64,000 nt of DNA from Harmothoe impar (lineage: Eukaryota; Annelida; Polychaeta; Phyllodocida; Polynoidae). The notes under the pieces are model-generated. The model ran no database searches. It was not told the origin of the DNA and saw only the letters and a list, made by a program, of their open reading frames with translations. Position numbers and translations under genes: made by a program. Every line of letters starts with the position of its first letter. Position 1 is the first letter of the stretch. This document shows positions 52,002 to 63,403 of the stretch, one piece after another. The DNA lies in assembly GCA_947462335.1 (NCBI GenBank), contig OX381720.1, positions 50,090,481 to 50,154,480 of the forward strand. Reading direction: 5' to 3'.

Positions 52002-53429
52002 ATGTCATGTAAAAGTATAATTCCCCATACCATAGATATAACAAATAGTATTGTGCCAAATTCTTGGAAAAAAGCACAGGTAACGCCATTACCAAAATCT
52101 GGGGATCTAAGTAATGTGTCCAATTTCAGGCCTGTGAGCCAGCTACCGGTACCAGGCAAGGTCTTAGAACGCCTCATACATTCTCGAATTATTGAACATT
52201 TGGAACTAAATAATGTATTGTTGAAAGAACAAGGCGGATACAGAAAAGCATGTTCCACGATTGATACAATAAGAGTATTAACAAATGATATTTTAAGAGA
52301 GAGAAATGTAGGAAGATACACCTTGGCAGCATTCATCGATATAAAAAAAGCTTTCGATTCTCTAAATTACTTAATATTAATAAAGAAATTAAAGCTATAC
52401 GGTATTTTAGGTCGAAATTTGAAATGGATAGAAAATTATTTTGAAAATAGAACTCAAATAACTAAAGCCAATGGTGTGTCTTCTGGGACTGTGAATATGA
52501 CATGTGGCGCCCCACAGGGCAGTATACTCGGTCCACTTTTTTTCCTCATTTATGTGAATGACTTGAAAACACAAATTGGAAATGTGAAGTCTTTATTATA
52601 CGCTGATGATACAGTGCTATATGTGTCCGGTACAAATCTCAGGGCATTAGAGACTAGTATGCAAGACTCGATTAATCATTTTATATCATGGTCTTCAAAG
52701 AACAAATTAACTTTAAATGAATCTAAAACAAAATTAATGCTATTTACGTCAAATAAAAAATATAAAACACTTCCCTTAGATATGGTAAAGATTAAAGCAA
52801 ACCAAGAAACACTGAAATTTGTAACCTCATATAAATACCTAGGAGTAACACTTGATCACGAGTTAAACTACAATAAACACATACGTGAAATGAGAAAGAA
52901 TCTTGCATACCGGTCTCATCTGCTGGGAAGGCTAAAGTTTTTTGTGCCTACTGAAATACTGTTGATTATTTATAAAACCTATGCATTACCCCTGTTCGAT
53001 TATGCTGATGTATTATATTGTATGGCAAATAAAGATTCTCTTAGTTTGCTACAGGGTATTCAAAATAGATGCCTAAAGTATTGTCTGAAATTTCCCATCC
53101 TGACACCCACCGACTATGTACATCAGCAGGCTAATCTGCCTATGCTAAACGAGCGAAGGAGCTATCATGTCCAATTGTATGGTTATAAGAGAGCACATAA
53201 AGATGAATTTATGGATATTAGACCTAGAATCACTCGTCATGCTGTAGCACCGCTATTACAATATTCTTTAATTCATGCGTCATCATATGAAAAAAGTGTA
53301 GAGGTACACGTTGCTCAAGTCTGGAATGAGCTCCATCATACAGTCCGATCATCTGAAACAATAGCATATTTTAAAGGTTTAATGAAAACTAAACTGGAAG
53401 AGACGATACCGAAAAATATAAGATATTAA
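52002..53429 (+). CDS. Reverse transcriptase domain of a 5'-truncated LINE (CR1/Jockey-type ORF2)
   Basis: 475 residues, uninterrupted. RT motifs in order: WKKAQVTPLPKSG (22-35), NFRPVSQLPVPGKVLERLI (41-59), AAFIDIKKAFDSL with catalytic D113 (109-121), GAPQGSILGP (169-178), YADDT with the two catalytic Asp (200-204), NKLTLNESKTKLMLF (234-248) and KYLGVTLDHELNY (278-290). The C-terminal third ends in a WNELHHTVRS...FKGLMK segment (441-461), typical of CR1/Jockey-like ORF2 tails. The protein copies element RNA into DNA at a nicked target. The endonuclease domain and the N-terminal half of a normal ~900-residue ORF2 are missing. An in-frame stop lies 3 codons before the first ATG, so this Met is internal and not an authentic start. 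All catalytic residues seem kept, so insertion is recent, but without endonuclease the copy cannot move by itself. Clade assignment is tentative. Confidence 0.92.
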   Translation: MSCKSIIPHTIDITNSIVPNSWKKAQVTPLPKSGDLSNVSNFRPVSQLPVPGKVLERLIHSRIIEHLELNNVLLKEQGGYRKACSTIDTIRVLTNDILRERNVGRYTLAAFIDIKKAFDSLNYLILIKKLKLYGILGRNLKWIENYFENRTQITKANGVSSGTVNMTCGAPQGSILGPLFFLIYVNDLKTQIGNVKSLLYADDTVLYVSGTNLRALETSMQDSINHFISWSSKNKLTLNESKTKLMLFTSNKKYKTLPLDMVKIKANQETLKFVTSYKYLGVTLDHELNYNKHIREMRKNLAYRSHLLGRLKFFVPTEILLIIYKTYALPLFDYADVLYCMANKDSLSLLQGIQNRCLKYCLKFPILTPTDYVHQQANLPMLNERRSYHVQLYGYKRAHKDEFMDIRPRITRHAVAPLLQYSLIHASSYEKSVEVHVAQVWNELHHTVRSSETIAYFKGLMKTKLEETIPKNIRY

Positions 53430-54015
53430 TTTAATATGTAACCAAATGTTAAGCACAGCCAGTCTGATTTGTCTGAGGGTACAAAGGAATCCCGTATCAT
53501 ACATAGTCACATATCAAAACCATTCAGGTTATTTCATATATTTGTTGAATTGTTCAAACACAAGTGTTCGTCCTGTACAGTTTAGGCCATCATGCTCAAA
53601 AAGGTAATTTTTTTGATGATTGTAATTTTGGGGATGAAATTGAAGGGTGGCATTAAATATCTACTATGTAGACTGTCACCCTTGTCTTTTATTGGTCAAA
53701 ATACAAATAATATTTAGTGTTCATTGAGTTACAAACAAACCAGACAATATAGTGTAAAATGTCAAGTTACCGGTACATTGAATTATAATGGTATTCTTAT
53801 ACTACTACCGGTAAACCAGGAGATTAATGTGACTTTATGTGAATATTTTAAAGGTACATGACACTTACTACCGGTAAGGTACAAACAGTAAATTGCGTGT
53901 TGGTAAATACCGGTACACAAATTGATATTTCAATATTTCTCGATGTAAAAACATTATTACGTGAACTTTATGGATCAATAAAAGATAAACCAACCTCTTA
54001 AAAACCAACCTCTTA
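53430..54015 (+). mobile_element. LINE 3' untranslated region and tail
   Basis: AT-rich sequence after the stop codon with repeated TACCGGTA strings (53768-53915) and AATAAA near 53977. It ends in two tandem copies of AAACCAACCTCTTA (53987-54015). LINEs of the CR1/L2 group end in short tandem repeats and not in poly(A), which fits. Confidence 0.65.
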
Positions 54016-54204
54016 GACTACTATAGTAAGTAGTATATAGGAATAGTAAGCTATGCATTCAGAAACGTTTTAGCTATGCCATGGATAATGACATTGCCCT
54101 CACCCACTAATATAACCCATCTGGCTGAAACCCTAACTGTTATGGTTTACCTCTACCTTAACCTTACTGCCCTACCATACCCTCAACTCATCTGTACTAA
54201 CGCG

Positions 54205-54320
54205 TTTAGGGTTGCATAGTGCTCTGTATTATCATGTTAAATGAATGAACACCTGGTAAATCTTCTCGTCAGTGCTGCAGTTCATGTATTATGCACAAAA
54301 AGGGCATAACACACTAAAGC
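54205..54320. mobile_element. TTAA-hairpin family fragment
   Basis: GTTTAGGGTTGCATAGTGC and GTCAGTGCTGCAGTTCATGT with ACACTAAAGCAATAAAG; ends not preserved. Confidence 0.5.
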
Positions 54321-54409
54321 AATAAAGACGTAATACCTGCCTATGTAGCCCCTACTGACCCCTGTAGCGGACCTTCCTCCCCTCATCATTTTGTCCCCCG
54401 GCCCAATAT

Positions 54410-54909
54410 GTGCCTCTACATGGGTCCCCACAATTTTGGCCGTGTCGCCGTGTCGATTTTTAGTGCAAAGGGGCCGTGTCGCCGTGTCGATTTTTATCCA
54501 ATGCACTGTCCATGTCCGTCGATTCTTAAAAGGGCTGTGTCACCTGTGTCGATTTTTACTCATGGGCTATATAGAGGCACAAACCCTATGTTACACCTGT
54601 GTGTACAAGTGCCCCCCCTCCCCCCCCCCCCCGGGCAAAGCATTCTCACACCCACTGCAGGTGTGAGAATGCTGCTCGGACTAGGTGTGAGAGCCTACCA
54701 GCATACAGCATTTCCTACCTTACCCACTGTTGTGTATTGCCTACACTATGTCCGTCGATTTTTATGCATAGATTTTATGTGTCTGTCGATTTTTATATCA
54801 AAGATTGCTGTGTCCGTCGATTTTTAAAACCCCCGTGTCGCGCGTGTCGATTTTTAAAAATGCTGTGTCGCCGTGTCGCACGTGTCGATTTTTACCCATG
54901 TAGAGGCAC
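54410..54909. mobile_element. 500-bp element with an array of GTGTCGATTTTTA, 6-bp TSD
   Basis: Inverted ends GTGCCTCTACATGGGT (54410-54425) and ACCCATGTAGAGGCAC (54894-54909), flanked by CAATAT (54404-54409 and 54910-54915). Inside, about ten direct copies of GTGTCGATTTTTA or GTCCGTCGATTTTTA, many preceded by GTGTCGCC, stand in two clusters either side of a middle part that itself contains TAGAGGCAC. No ORF of transposase type. Superfamily unknown. Confidence 0.85.
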
Positions 54910-54915
54910 CAATAT

Positions 54916-55179
54916 ATTAGGTCAATTTGTGTGTCTCCCCCCCCCCCCCCCCAACCCAAGCTTGTTTCCACATTCTGTCCTTATCTGACCCCGCCCATAT
55001 CTGCAACCCCAGAATTGCCCCAATGCCAAATGAGGTCAATTTGGGTTTCTGTCCAGAAGTACATCTCGTACGGAGATAACCCAGGCAGAGTCCAGAGCTA
55101 ACCACTGGGCAAGTAAAGTCTGAAGGAGAGATCTTTTAAGGCAGACAGGTTGAAAAAGATATTTCCTGATCATTAGCTC
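54916..55179. other. No gene; poly-C tract
   Basis: Run of about 16 C near 54938-54952, then mixed sequence. Nothing coding. Confidence 0.4.
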
Positions 55180-55260
55180 CGTGATTATCTTGGAAACCAG
55201 TGAGCAGGAACCATGGCCAGAACTGGAACCAGAGAGTAGGATGGGAGCACTTCCATTATA

Positions 55261-55624
55261 CACTGAAGATCCATAGGTTGAAAGGGTTAGTCAGTACAGA
55301 CTAACCGAGGTTGGTCATATGAGTGTTAGTCACAATGGCAAAGTTATATTCAAAAATGACCAAGGGGTCAGTCAGTAGTGGCTAACCTAGGTCCATAATT
55401 GGTGTGTTTTATTTGTATACCACTAGTTGGGGCCACCTGTGATGACCACACAGTGGGTCCCCCTGGAACTAAAAAGACTAAGGTGGGTTGGTCAGTAGTG
55501 ACCAACCTGAGAATAATAACTAATCTAGGTTGGTCGTATAGGGGAGAGAGCCAAAAAATGACTAACTCGGTTAGGCACTAGTGACTGAGAGGTTGGGCGT
55601 ATAGGGAGCCTAGGAATATCAGTG
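55261..55624 (+). mobile_element. CACTG / GGGATAGCC family, best-defined member (364 bp)
   Basis: CACTGAAGATCC to GGAATATCAGTG flanked by TA (55259-55260, 55625-55626). The paralogous sequence near 39420 has no insertion. The interior has alternating GGTCAGTAGTGACC-type and GGTTGGTC(A/G)TAT strings. CACTG ends recall CACTA/EnSpm elements. Confidence 0.8.
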
Positions 55625-55774
55625 TACATTATTGTTCCTGCAGACTGGTTCCAAGCTACCAGCAGGAGTTGCCCAAACGCAGCAAAATCCAAGTTCAAGG
55701 TCATAATGGTTGTTACCAGAGCCTTCCTTTGGAGGGATCTGGGAAGAGTTCATCATTATAGGATTAGAGTGAAG

Positions 55775-55960
55775 GATAAGCTGGGGGGGAGGGGGGGGGG
55801 GTGGTTAATGGGGGTCAGTAGGGGCCTCATTACAGATGGTGGTACAGGTTGGTAATGAGACGTGCTGACAGACGTAATTAGCACAACCCTGCTCAACCAC
55901 TACTGTCCTACCCTCCCCACTTGTACTCCCTGCTCCTCCCCAACCCGTCATGGTCATTGC
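55775..55960 (+). repeat. Tandem duplicate, empty copy (partner 56100-56196 plus 59608-59760)
   Basis: Poly-G, GTGGTTAATGGGGGTCAG, GGGGCCTCATTACAG, GGTGGTACAGGTT and TTAGCACAACCCTGCTCA occur again about 320 bp downstream. After TCA the second copy is split by the 3.4-kb element, and its continuation (CCTGTCCTCCC, CCTGCTCCTTG) resumes at 59611. Confidence 0.8.
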
Positions 55961-56196
55961 TTAGTCTCTGTGTCTCTCTTCCTCACTCCCTCTGTTTGGC
56001 TATTCATCTAAGCGCATCTTTGACTCCCTGTCTGCCTGCTCCACTCTGTTCTCCCCTCCACATCCCTATAGGGTCAGCGTTATTTGGAAGAGACCAGCAG
56101 GTTTGGGGGGGGGGGGGGGGTGGTCAGTGGGGGCCTCATTACAGGTGGTGGTACAGGTTCATAATGAGACAGCCTTAATTAGCACAACCCCCCTCA

Positions 56197-59100
56197 TAGT
56201 CAGGGCTGTTATGCATTGGCTAGGGCCATTTCAAGACAGATGTGACCAAAGCACCAAATTTTTTTTATGGATAGAAAAATATGTAATTAATGATTTCAGA
56301 AGGGGTGCCAACAAAAACTATGGCCAGGGGGCCGAGGGGCCCCTTGTGAACTCAGATTTTTCATGAAAAAAGTTAAAAGTCTGGAACTGGTATGACTAAC
56401 GTTATCACCATAAATATGTAGTGTCTAGGTCTATAAACTCTTAGAGATACTGACAAGATACATATGTAGTTACTTATTCATGGGTATGCTCATAACTTAA
56501 GGTCAAGGTCATTTTTCAAGGTCATACTTTTCAAAAATGCCTCTTTTTCCAACAATGTCTTTAGAACATTAACTCCTGTGTCAAACAAATGACACATAGA
56601 TCTTCAAAATGATATGGAGAGGATAGCCCCCGGCATCAGCTTCGCAACGATATACTAATCGTAGTAAAGTGTTAAGAAATGACATACTTGTTGTCACTTT
56701 AATGAAATCTGTTAAAATTGCAAACTGCTCACAATGAACAGGTCAATTCTTTATTCTGCTCACCACAATCATATTTTAATGCACAATGAGTGATTCTTAT
56801 TCAGTTTTTACCAGAGAATTAGAATCTGCTTGGGGCCATTCTGGTATTTGCATACCTAGGCCTCTAATTAGTGTATCTAATTAGATCAGCTAAATTACGG
56901 TATTTAGCATGGCAATGATGGCAAAACACCCATTAGTATATTCAAAAGGGGCCAGTTCTTAAAGAAATAGCTCTTGTGAATAGAACTACACCAGAATTCA
57001 AATTTTCAGTTTTACCTAATTAGCATAATTTATGCAAAACAATGATTAATTAGTTAATTACCCTTGTATTCTTATAAATTGGGAAAACATAGGAACAAAT
57101 AAAACTAGATCAATGAGACTCAGTAGACCTATGCTTACCAACATGAAAAAGGATATAAAACTTGGGGCCAGTCAATTTCAAAGTCCTATCAAATATGGCC
57201 GCCATATTCCTAAATGGCTTCTAACGAAAACTTGAAAGAGCTCTTTGTTTCTGATTAACTTAGGAAAACAAATAACAATTTGAAGAGTGCAAGTAGGAGG
57301 TCAGGGAATTCAATCAAACCATTCTGTAGACCCTATGTGGCAGCCATCTTGGATTTTGAGATACTTTTACATACAAAACCTTAAAAAATTAAGATTCCTG
57401 CCATGTATACTATGTTATCTGTATGTCTTACTGCTTCATACTGATGCTTATACTCAGCAATGTGTTTGAGGTCAGTATTACATTAAAGAGGGTATACACC
57501 TACTGGTATAGATATGATTTATTCATGCTGTTGCTCTAGAATTGTTCTGAAAGGGTCTCAACCTCTCTGGCTGGTAGCTTAGCATAGAATCCAACCCTCC
57601 CCTCCTCTGAGACTGAGAGAATGGAAATATGCTGCCCTCCACAACAGCAAGCCCACACTGACCAATTATTGACTAGAAAATACCAAGTGCTGCTAATTAA
57701 TGCGCCCAAGGTTGAATCATACTCTTCCTATCCAGTTATGGACAAGCATGAAGTATGATCATCAGTTTCGAGCCATGCAGATGAGACAAGTCACACTCAT
57801 CTGATCTAGGGACATATTGGCCTTGAAGCCTATAGTTCCTACAAGCATGAAGCATGTGCCCCTATTTAAGGTAACTTGAAAGTGACAGGTATGGGGTCTA
57901 TGGTTTATTGCTACTTGGAGAAGCTTATTTTGCATATTCAAACAGGAACCTTCATATATTTCAAAACCTTTAGAAAATCTGTTCCTTATTACCTATAATT
58001 TGCTTAAAATACCTGCAACTTAGTAACCTATTTTTGTTTCATTGTACTACTGAAAATAGGTCCTAGTTTGGACAAAATGTCTACATATTGTATAGTAGGG
58101 GCCATCTAGTGTCATGTTCCAGAACTATCACATAAGTTTGACCTCTCCACACTCCACCTCAGCCCACACCAGGTAGCCGACTTTGAAACTGATCTGTGCC
58201 CACATCAGGCAGCCCTCATGAGGCTGCACCAAAACCCAATGACCTGAATCTATGGGCTCAAAATGGACTTTAATCGGTTTTCCTAATTTGGGCAACCTGT
58301 TTTGGCTGTGCCTGAATCCAAGCCACTAGCCCAGGTAAAACCCAGGTACTGAGATCTTCCCCAGCAAAAAACAATTTGGCCCTATGTGGGATATTCCAAT
58401 GGCCTACTGCCTCCAACAGCAGCATTTCTAGAGATCCAATTCATATATATCTGTGAACAAAGAGATCATTCTCTCCCGGTAGTCAGTTGCACCATGTTAC
58501 ACAGCCCTCTATAATTATTGTTTTAGTTATTGTAAGGCATCACAATAATATGCAACATTGAAACAATGCTAGTGTTTATCATGTGCAATGATGTCCATAG
58601 TTCTACCTATTGCCCTGATTAAGTAAGATTTATTCATGTTTCTATACCAGAGGGAGATGATTTGCAAGCAACAGTTGTCAAAGATTACTGGACTTATAAA
58701 TCAAAGGCAGGCTCTGAGCCTATATGGAGACCTTTAATTATTTTGAACATCCTTCTGATCACCAATAGTAAAAATATATAAATAACTATCTCATAATCTG
58801 CTCTGAATCTATGTGTGGGCTAGCGCTAAGTACAAAAGCACATACCTGAGTACCTTCCCTTTACTTTAACCAAAATACCCCACTTGTATGTACCATATCA
58901 TAACTTAAAAGCAATCAATTATTCACATCAGAAGTCTCCAAATGGTGAAGATAGCTTTTGTGTTATTCAATCTATAAAAAGTAGGTCAAGGTCAAATGGC
59001 TAAAAAAATCTCAAAAAATTCATGTTATGTAAGATATCTGTCGCTACTATGTGTCATAAGGTCGCAATCACCAAGCATATTTGAGTATAACTAATTTCAA

Positions 59101-59607
59101 AGGTTTCATATTTCTTCACATGTACCATTAATTTCCTATGTTAATGAAGAAATAAGTGTTACCGATACATAAGTACATTAAATGAGAAGATCATCTTGTG
59201 AGGCAAAGCACCTAAAAGCATTCACTCACTTTTTACTTTTTTAAGAAATAGTGTATATAAGAAATGGTTGAACAATTTCCTGAAACTATAAAGTATCATG
59301 GACCAAGTGACCTTGATCTTGACCTTGGGACCTCAATAGCACTCAAACACTTTGACATACATACTGTTGGGTGTAATCTTTTGATTTTTATGCATAAACA
59401 TTGATAAAGTTGCTATATTTGCATCAATTATGAGAAATTTAACAAATTTATGGACCAAGACCCCAAAAAGGGGGCATATGCCCCTCAAAGCCACCCCTCA
59501 CTTTGGCACCCCTTATGATATCAACATATATGTTATTTATGACAACTGGACAAAATTTGGGCCCTTGGTCATCGATGTCTTGAAATTTACCATAACAGCC
59601 CTGACTA
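56197..59607. mobile_element. 3.4-kb non-coding element with long inverted ends and 3-bp TSD TCA
   Basis: The left end TAGTCAGGGCTGTTATG is exactly inverted at the right (CATAACAGCCCTGACTA). Similarity continues through TTTCAAGACA and AAGGGGTGCCAA, so the arms are at least 150 bp, imperfect. TCA stands at 56194-56196 and 59608-59610, and the tandem partner at 55775-55960 has the empty site TTAGCACAACCCTGCTCA. The interior is AT-rich, with CAAGGTCAAGGTCA-type strings, and has no ORF above about 60 codons apart from one running through the right end. It probably depends on an autonomous relative elsewhere. TIR and TSD fit no superfamily I can name with confidence. Confidence 0.85.
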
Positions 59608-59769
59608 TCAGCAACTCCTGTCCTCCCCCCCCCCCCCCGCCAGACACACCTGTCCTCCCTGCTCCTTGTCGGCCCCCTGTGCTTCCCTTACTGTTTCCCC
59701 CTCCCTTCCTCTATTTACCCCTCCAGCTGATACTTTTGATTAGCAGAACCCTGCTGAACCTTGGCATTT

Positions 59770-60000
59770 AAGTAACCTTTTTTGCTTAAAGTCATTGTTC
59801 AGGTGCCTTTAAGTTCAGTTAATATATGTGAATGTCATGGGATTGTCATAATGACATTTAGGTGGTTTTAACCGATATTTGATAGAATTAGATATGCTTA
59901 AAGTGTGACTATCAGCAGTCCAATTTGTGCTCAAATGTCAACATTCATGCACCACCCCCTATGCCTGCGCCTGCTCCCTCTTGAACCCATCCTCTCTCGC
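59770..60000. other. No gene seen
   Basis: Short unique stretch after the filled copy of the tandem duplicate. Confidence 0.4.
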
Positions 60001-60260
60001 GTTTCTGCCCCACTCCCTTCCTCTGTCCGTGTGTCTGTCTGTCTGTCCCTCCCTTTATATATCTCCCTATCCATCTGTTTTCATCTCTGTGTATAGATAT
60101 CTGCATTTCCCTATCTGTCCTCCCTCCCTCCCTCTCTTTATCTCCCTATCCATTTGTCTCCATCTTCCTCTATATATCCATCTATCCCTCGTCGCCCTTC
60201 ATATGTCCCCCTCTGTCTCCCTATCCATCTATCTGGTACACCTTCACTATTCATCTGTCT
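60000..60260 (+). repeat. Pyrimidine-rich microsatellite tract
   Basis: Interrupted runs of CTGT, CCCT and TATC (for example GTCTGTCTGTCTGTCC). Open frames here are artefacts of composition. Confidence 0.85.
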
Positions 60261-60837
60261 GTCCGTATCTATCTCCAGTCCCAGATGACAAAGTTCCATG
60301 GGAAACCTTACTAGCAATGGTAAAATCCCCCTTTACCCTATTAAAGGCATTGGAATAACTGCACCTTTCAAATCATAACAATATGAACCAATCACAACAA
60401 CAAAGAGAATCCCCAGCCTCTGTATTAGCGTCTAAGTCAAGTCTGAGAAGAAAGAGAAAATAAAAGGTACAAGAAGATGAGAGCACTGAGAGAAGGCAGT
60501 TAGTCATGCCCTGGGCGGCCGGCTCTCAACCCACCATCAAACTTCTGCACTTTAATTCTGCCGAATCATACTTTGTAAAGATAAAACCTTGCAGAAACAT
60601 TGTACACATATTTATAAACTGGGTAGTTGGCCCTGTGTTTTGGGGTGGATCCCTATAGCATGCAGTGTTGTGGAAATTCTTTTAAAATGTGACAGATTAG
60701 GAGATCCACACACTAACATGCAGAGGTAAAAATAAATGACATTTAAAATAAAGTTGAGTGCAGTGCCTCTCACCTGGGCCTGCGCCAGAGACAGAGGCAG
60801 CCGTCAGTCAGGGTGTAGCCTATAACAGTCCTAGTCA
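60261..60837. other. No gene seen
   Basis: Unique sequence with GAGAAAGAGAAAATAAAAGG near 60440 and no recognised features. Confidence 0.4.
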
Positions 60838-61546
60838 CACTGAAAACTTAGGCATATCTGAAACTAATCACTGCTGATTAGTTTGGGTAATCATGCTGAT
60901 TAGTAGGAGTAAAGTCATCACGGTGATGACTGAAAGTCATCACCGTGATGACCGAAGTCATCATCTCGATTACAATATTTGCCACCAGAGGGCACCACTA
61001 GACAATAATCAAATGTGCAGGACCTACTCCAGGCCATCTATAGATTTACATCCTTATTAACTCTAATTAAAGGATCTTATGAAATCAAACATTTAAGGAA
61101 TATTATCACATTAGAAACTCAAGTAATTTACAGTTAAGTGTTGACCAAATTTCTCAAGAGCAGACATATGTGTACACATGGACACCTTTTGTCTGGCTTA
61201 AACCACATTTACTAATGCAAGAGTAATTATACTGTTGGTAACTATGCACATATATAGGCCTTGTTGGGCTTGCTATGAGGGCTAGAAGTACTTTCAATCA
61301 ATGTATGATGACAGGTGAAGGGGGGGGGGTGTTATTGATGATTAGGGATTGATTCCCTTTTGAACAGAGAAATAAGTTATATGAAATTAATCATAGATGA
61401 TTTCAAAAAAGTAATCACGGTTATGACACTGGGTCATCACATATGATTACTCTAGTGATTACTAAGTAATCACAGGTGTCGTCATCACTGTGATGACAAA
61501 AAGTAATCACTCTTGATTACTTTTTTCCCCCGTAGAGTTTTCAGTG
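60838..61546. mobile_element. 709-bp CACTG-ended element built of ATCA/TGAT palindromes
   Basis: CACTGAAAACT at the left, AGTTTTCAGTG at the right. Next to each end stands a cluster of palindromes: GTCATCACCGTGATGAC and variants at 60910-60972, and GTAATCACTCTTGATTAC with GTCATCACTGTGATGAC at 61400-61525. The middle 400 bp is ordinary. Target duplication uncertain. CACTG ends suggest a CACTA- or Chapaev-like element; subterminal reiterated motifs are usual transposase-binding sites there. Confidence 0.75.
60982..60996 (+). promoter_or_regulatory. CTCF-like motif
   Basis: CCACCAGAGGGCACC matches the CTCF core consensus at every informative position. It lies inside the CACTG-ended element, so the element may spread such sites. 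Confidence 0.35.
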
Positions 61547-62563
61547 CAGTGCCAGATAAAGGGGGTCTGTACATAGCTACCATCTTGGCTGTAATTCATC
61601 AATAAGCATCAATAATGTAGGGGATGGTTATGTTTGCCTCATGGTGAATGTCACCACTGTAGTGTGGTAACGAGTAAACCACCAAAGACATAATTAAATG
61701 ACATTACTTAACATTGCCTGGTGTAATAAAATATTTGGTTGTGGTTGTCATGGAAATCGAACAATATCAAACAGGAAATCAGGACATCCCCGAAACAGCA
61801 TTAGGTATTTAGGTTATAAATCATTATGAGACAACCTTTGTTTTATTGGCCTGCCTGATCAAAATACCAATGCAGAAGATATTGACAAGGGTCAATAAGA
61901 CTGTTATTGATCAGCATAATTTTTCTGTGTGTACAAGAATGGTCAGAGCACACTCATGAAGTTTTCAGCTAGTTACAGACAATATATTACGATGCTCAAA
62001 GTATTACAGAGACAATATAAGAATTCAAATTTTAAATGAATTAAGTTTATAGGCCTCTGAACAATAAGCAGGCAGTCGCAATGGCTGCACAGATCTGCGA
62101 TGTGAGTCATGGAAATGGCGCAGCATATTTCCATACTTCTTTTGGCGCGTCGTGGCCTCTGAAGCTAAAAATGAAACATAAAAAGAGGAAGTAGATTTTA
62201 AAGGTCAAGTTTGTTATGGAGGATAAGTGGTCACTGTCCTGAATGTCACTGGTATGGAAAGTAGTCAGCTGTTACACTGACGACACCAAACTCTGGTACC
62301 GAATTATGGGGGACTTTGAAATGTAATCCGTTCTTGAAATGAGTAGTTTGGATGCAAAATGCTATAGACGCCATTTCTGAAAAAGGAACAAAGATCTGAC
62401 AAAATTACTATGGTTAGAAGAAATCTACAAGCAATTTTTCCAAGACTGACTATTATATGTCATTAGGGCCTGCGAAGGATACACTCCGTTACCAGAATAC
62501 CATAACTGCCCCCAGGGTGTCTTTACAAAAAAGCATTGTATGCATCAATTCTCAGATGGATTT
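61547..62563. other. No gene seen
   Basis: About 1 kb of AT-rich unique sequence with no recognised repeats or ORFs. Confidence 0.45.
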
Positions 62564-62567
62564 ATGT

Positions 62568-62927
62568 TCAGGGTTCCCACCCATCAGTTAAAGGTCAGTT
62601 TTCATATTTTCATTTGTTTTAAAAGTCAGTAACATGTAGCTAAAAAAAAGTCATATTTTGTCAGTTGTTTTTCTAGATTTTGAGAAAATGTCAGTGAAAA
62701 GTCAGTTCAAAAATATTCTGAGCAAAGTTTTCAAAATACTACAAGAGACTCTGGAATGCACCATCTGACTTATACATTTCCTAAATTTCTGAGTGTGTTA
62801 TACATGAAAAGCGGATTATATGCGGGAAATAACAGTACTAGACTTGTCAGTTGAAAGGACTATTTGTTAGTTAAAAGTCAGTTAACTGTCAGTTAAACCT
62901 AAGACTGGAAAAAAGATGGAACCCTGA
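62568..62927. mobile_element. hAT-like MITE rich in GTCAGTT motifs
   Basis: TCAGGGTTCCCACCCATC at the left and GATGGAACCCTGA at the right; ATGT flanks both sides (62564-62567, 62928-62931). CAGGGTTCC ends are common in hAT elements, though the target duplication is ambiguous. The 360 bp hold about ten copies of GTCAGTT, GTCAGTG or TTAGTTAAA, nearly all in one orientation. Confidence 0.75.
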
Positions 62928-62931
62928 ATGT

Positions 62932-63237
62932 TGTTTTGCATCCAAACTCTTGATACCATTGTTGGAGACAAAGGAGGCCAGTGCCATGTGCCCCATTCCA
63001 AGGTCATGACCTTGAGAAATAAGGTCCAGAAGCTGCCCCCGGCGTCTGTGAGGTGCACGGCTATACCCTGTGGGTGTAGGTGTGGCCGTTATTCTCACAC
63101 CCACCCACAAACTGTTCAGTAGAGATGGCAGAGGTCCATTCTTCACAATTTCGTGAATTTTGAACATTTTAAATGTCTTACCTTGTATAGACCAACCAAC
63201 AGCTTAAATCGCTATGCAAAACTCATGAACTTCTCCC
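62932..63237. other. No gene seen
   Basis: Mixed sequence with GTGGGTGTAGGTGTGGCC near 63070. No coding content recognised. Confidence 0.4.
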
Positions 63238-63403
63238 TCAGTAAGAGAGTGGTAATTTCTTAACAATGGGCTGGGGATGGGTCAGTGTTTTTTTACGGGA
63301 TTTTGGTCCCCGGCGAGAGGGGTAAGAAATCTTTCGGTTCTCCCCGGTGGGCTGAAACTCCCCCTCCCCCTCCCCCATCATAAAAATGACTACTCCCTAA
63401 GTT
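63238..63403. mobile_element. GGGAGTGGT family MITE, longer member
   Basis: AGTAAGAGAGTGGTAATTTC at the left and AAAAATGACTACTCCCTAAG at the right are imperfect inverses and match the ends of 45709-45823. The interior is C/G-rich and not palindromic. Confidence 0.65.

Noticed and set aside
56197..59607. A hidden transposase in the 3.4-kb element
   Set aside because: No frame on either strand gives more than short, unrecognisable peptides; the element appears non-coding.
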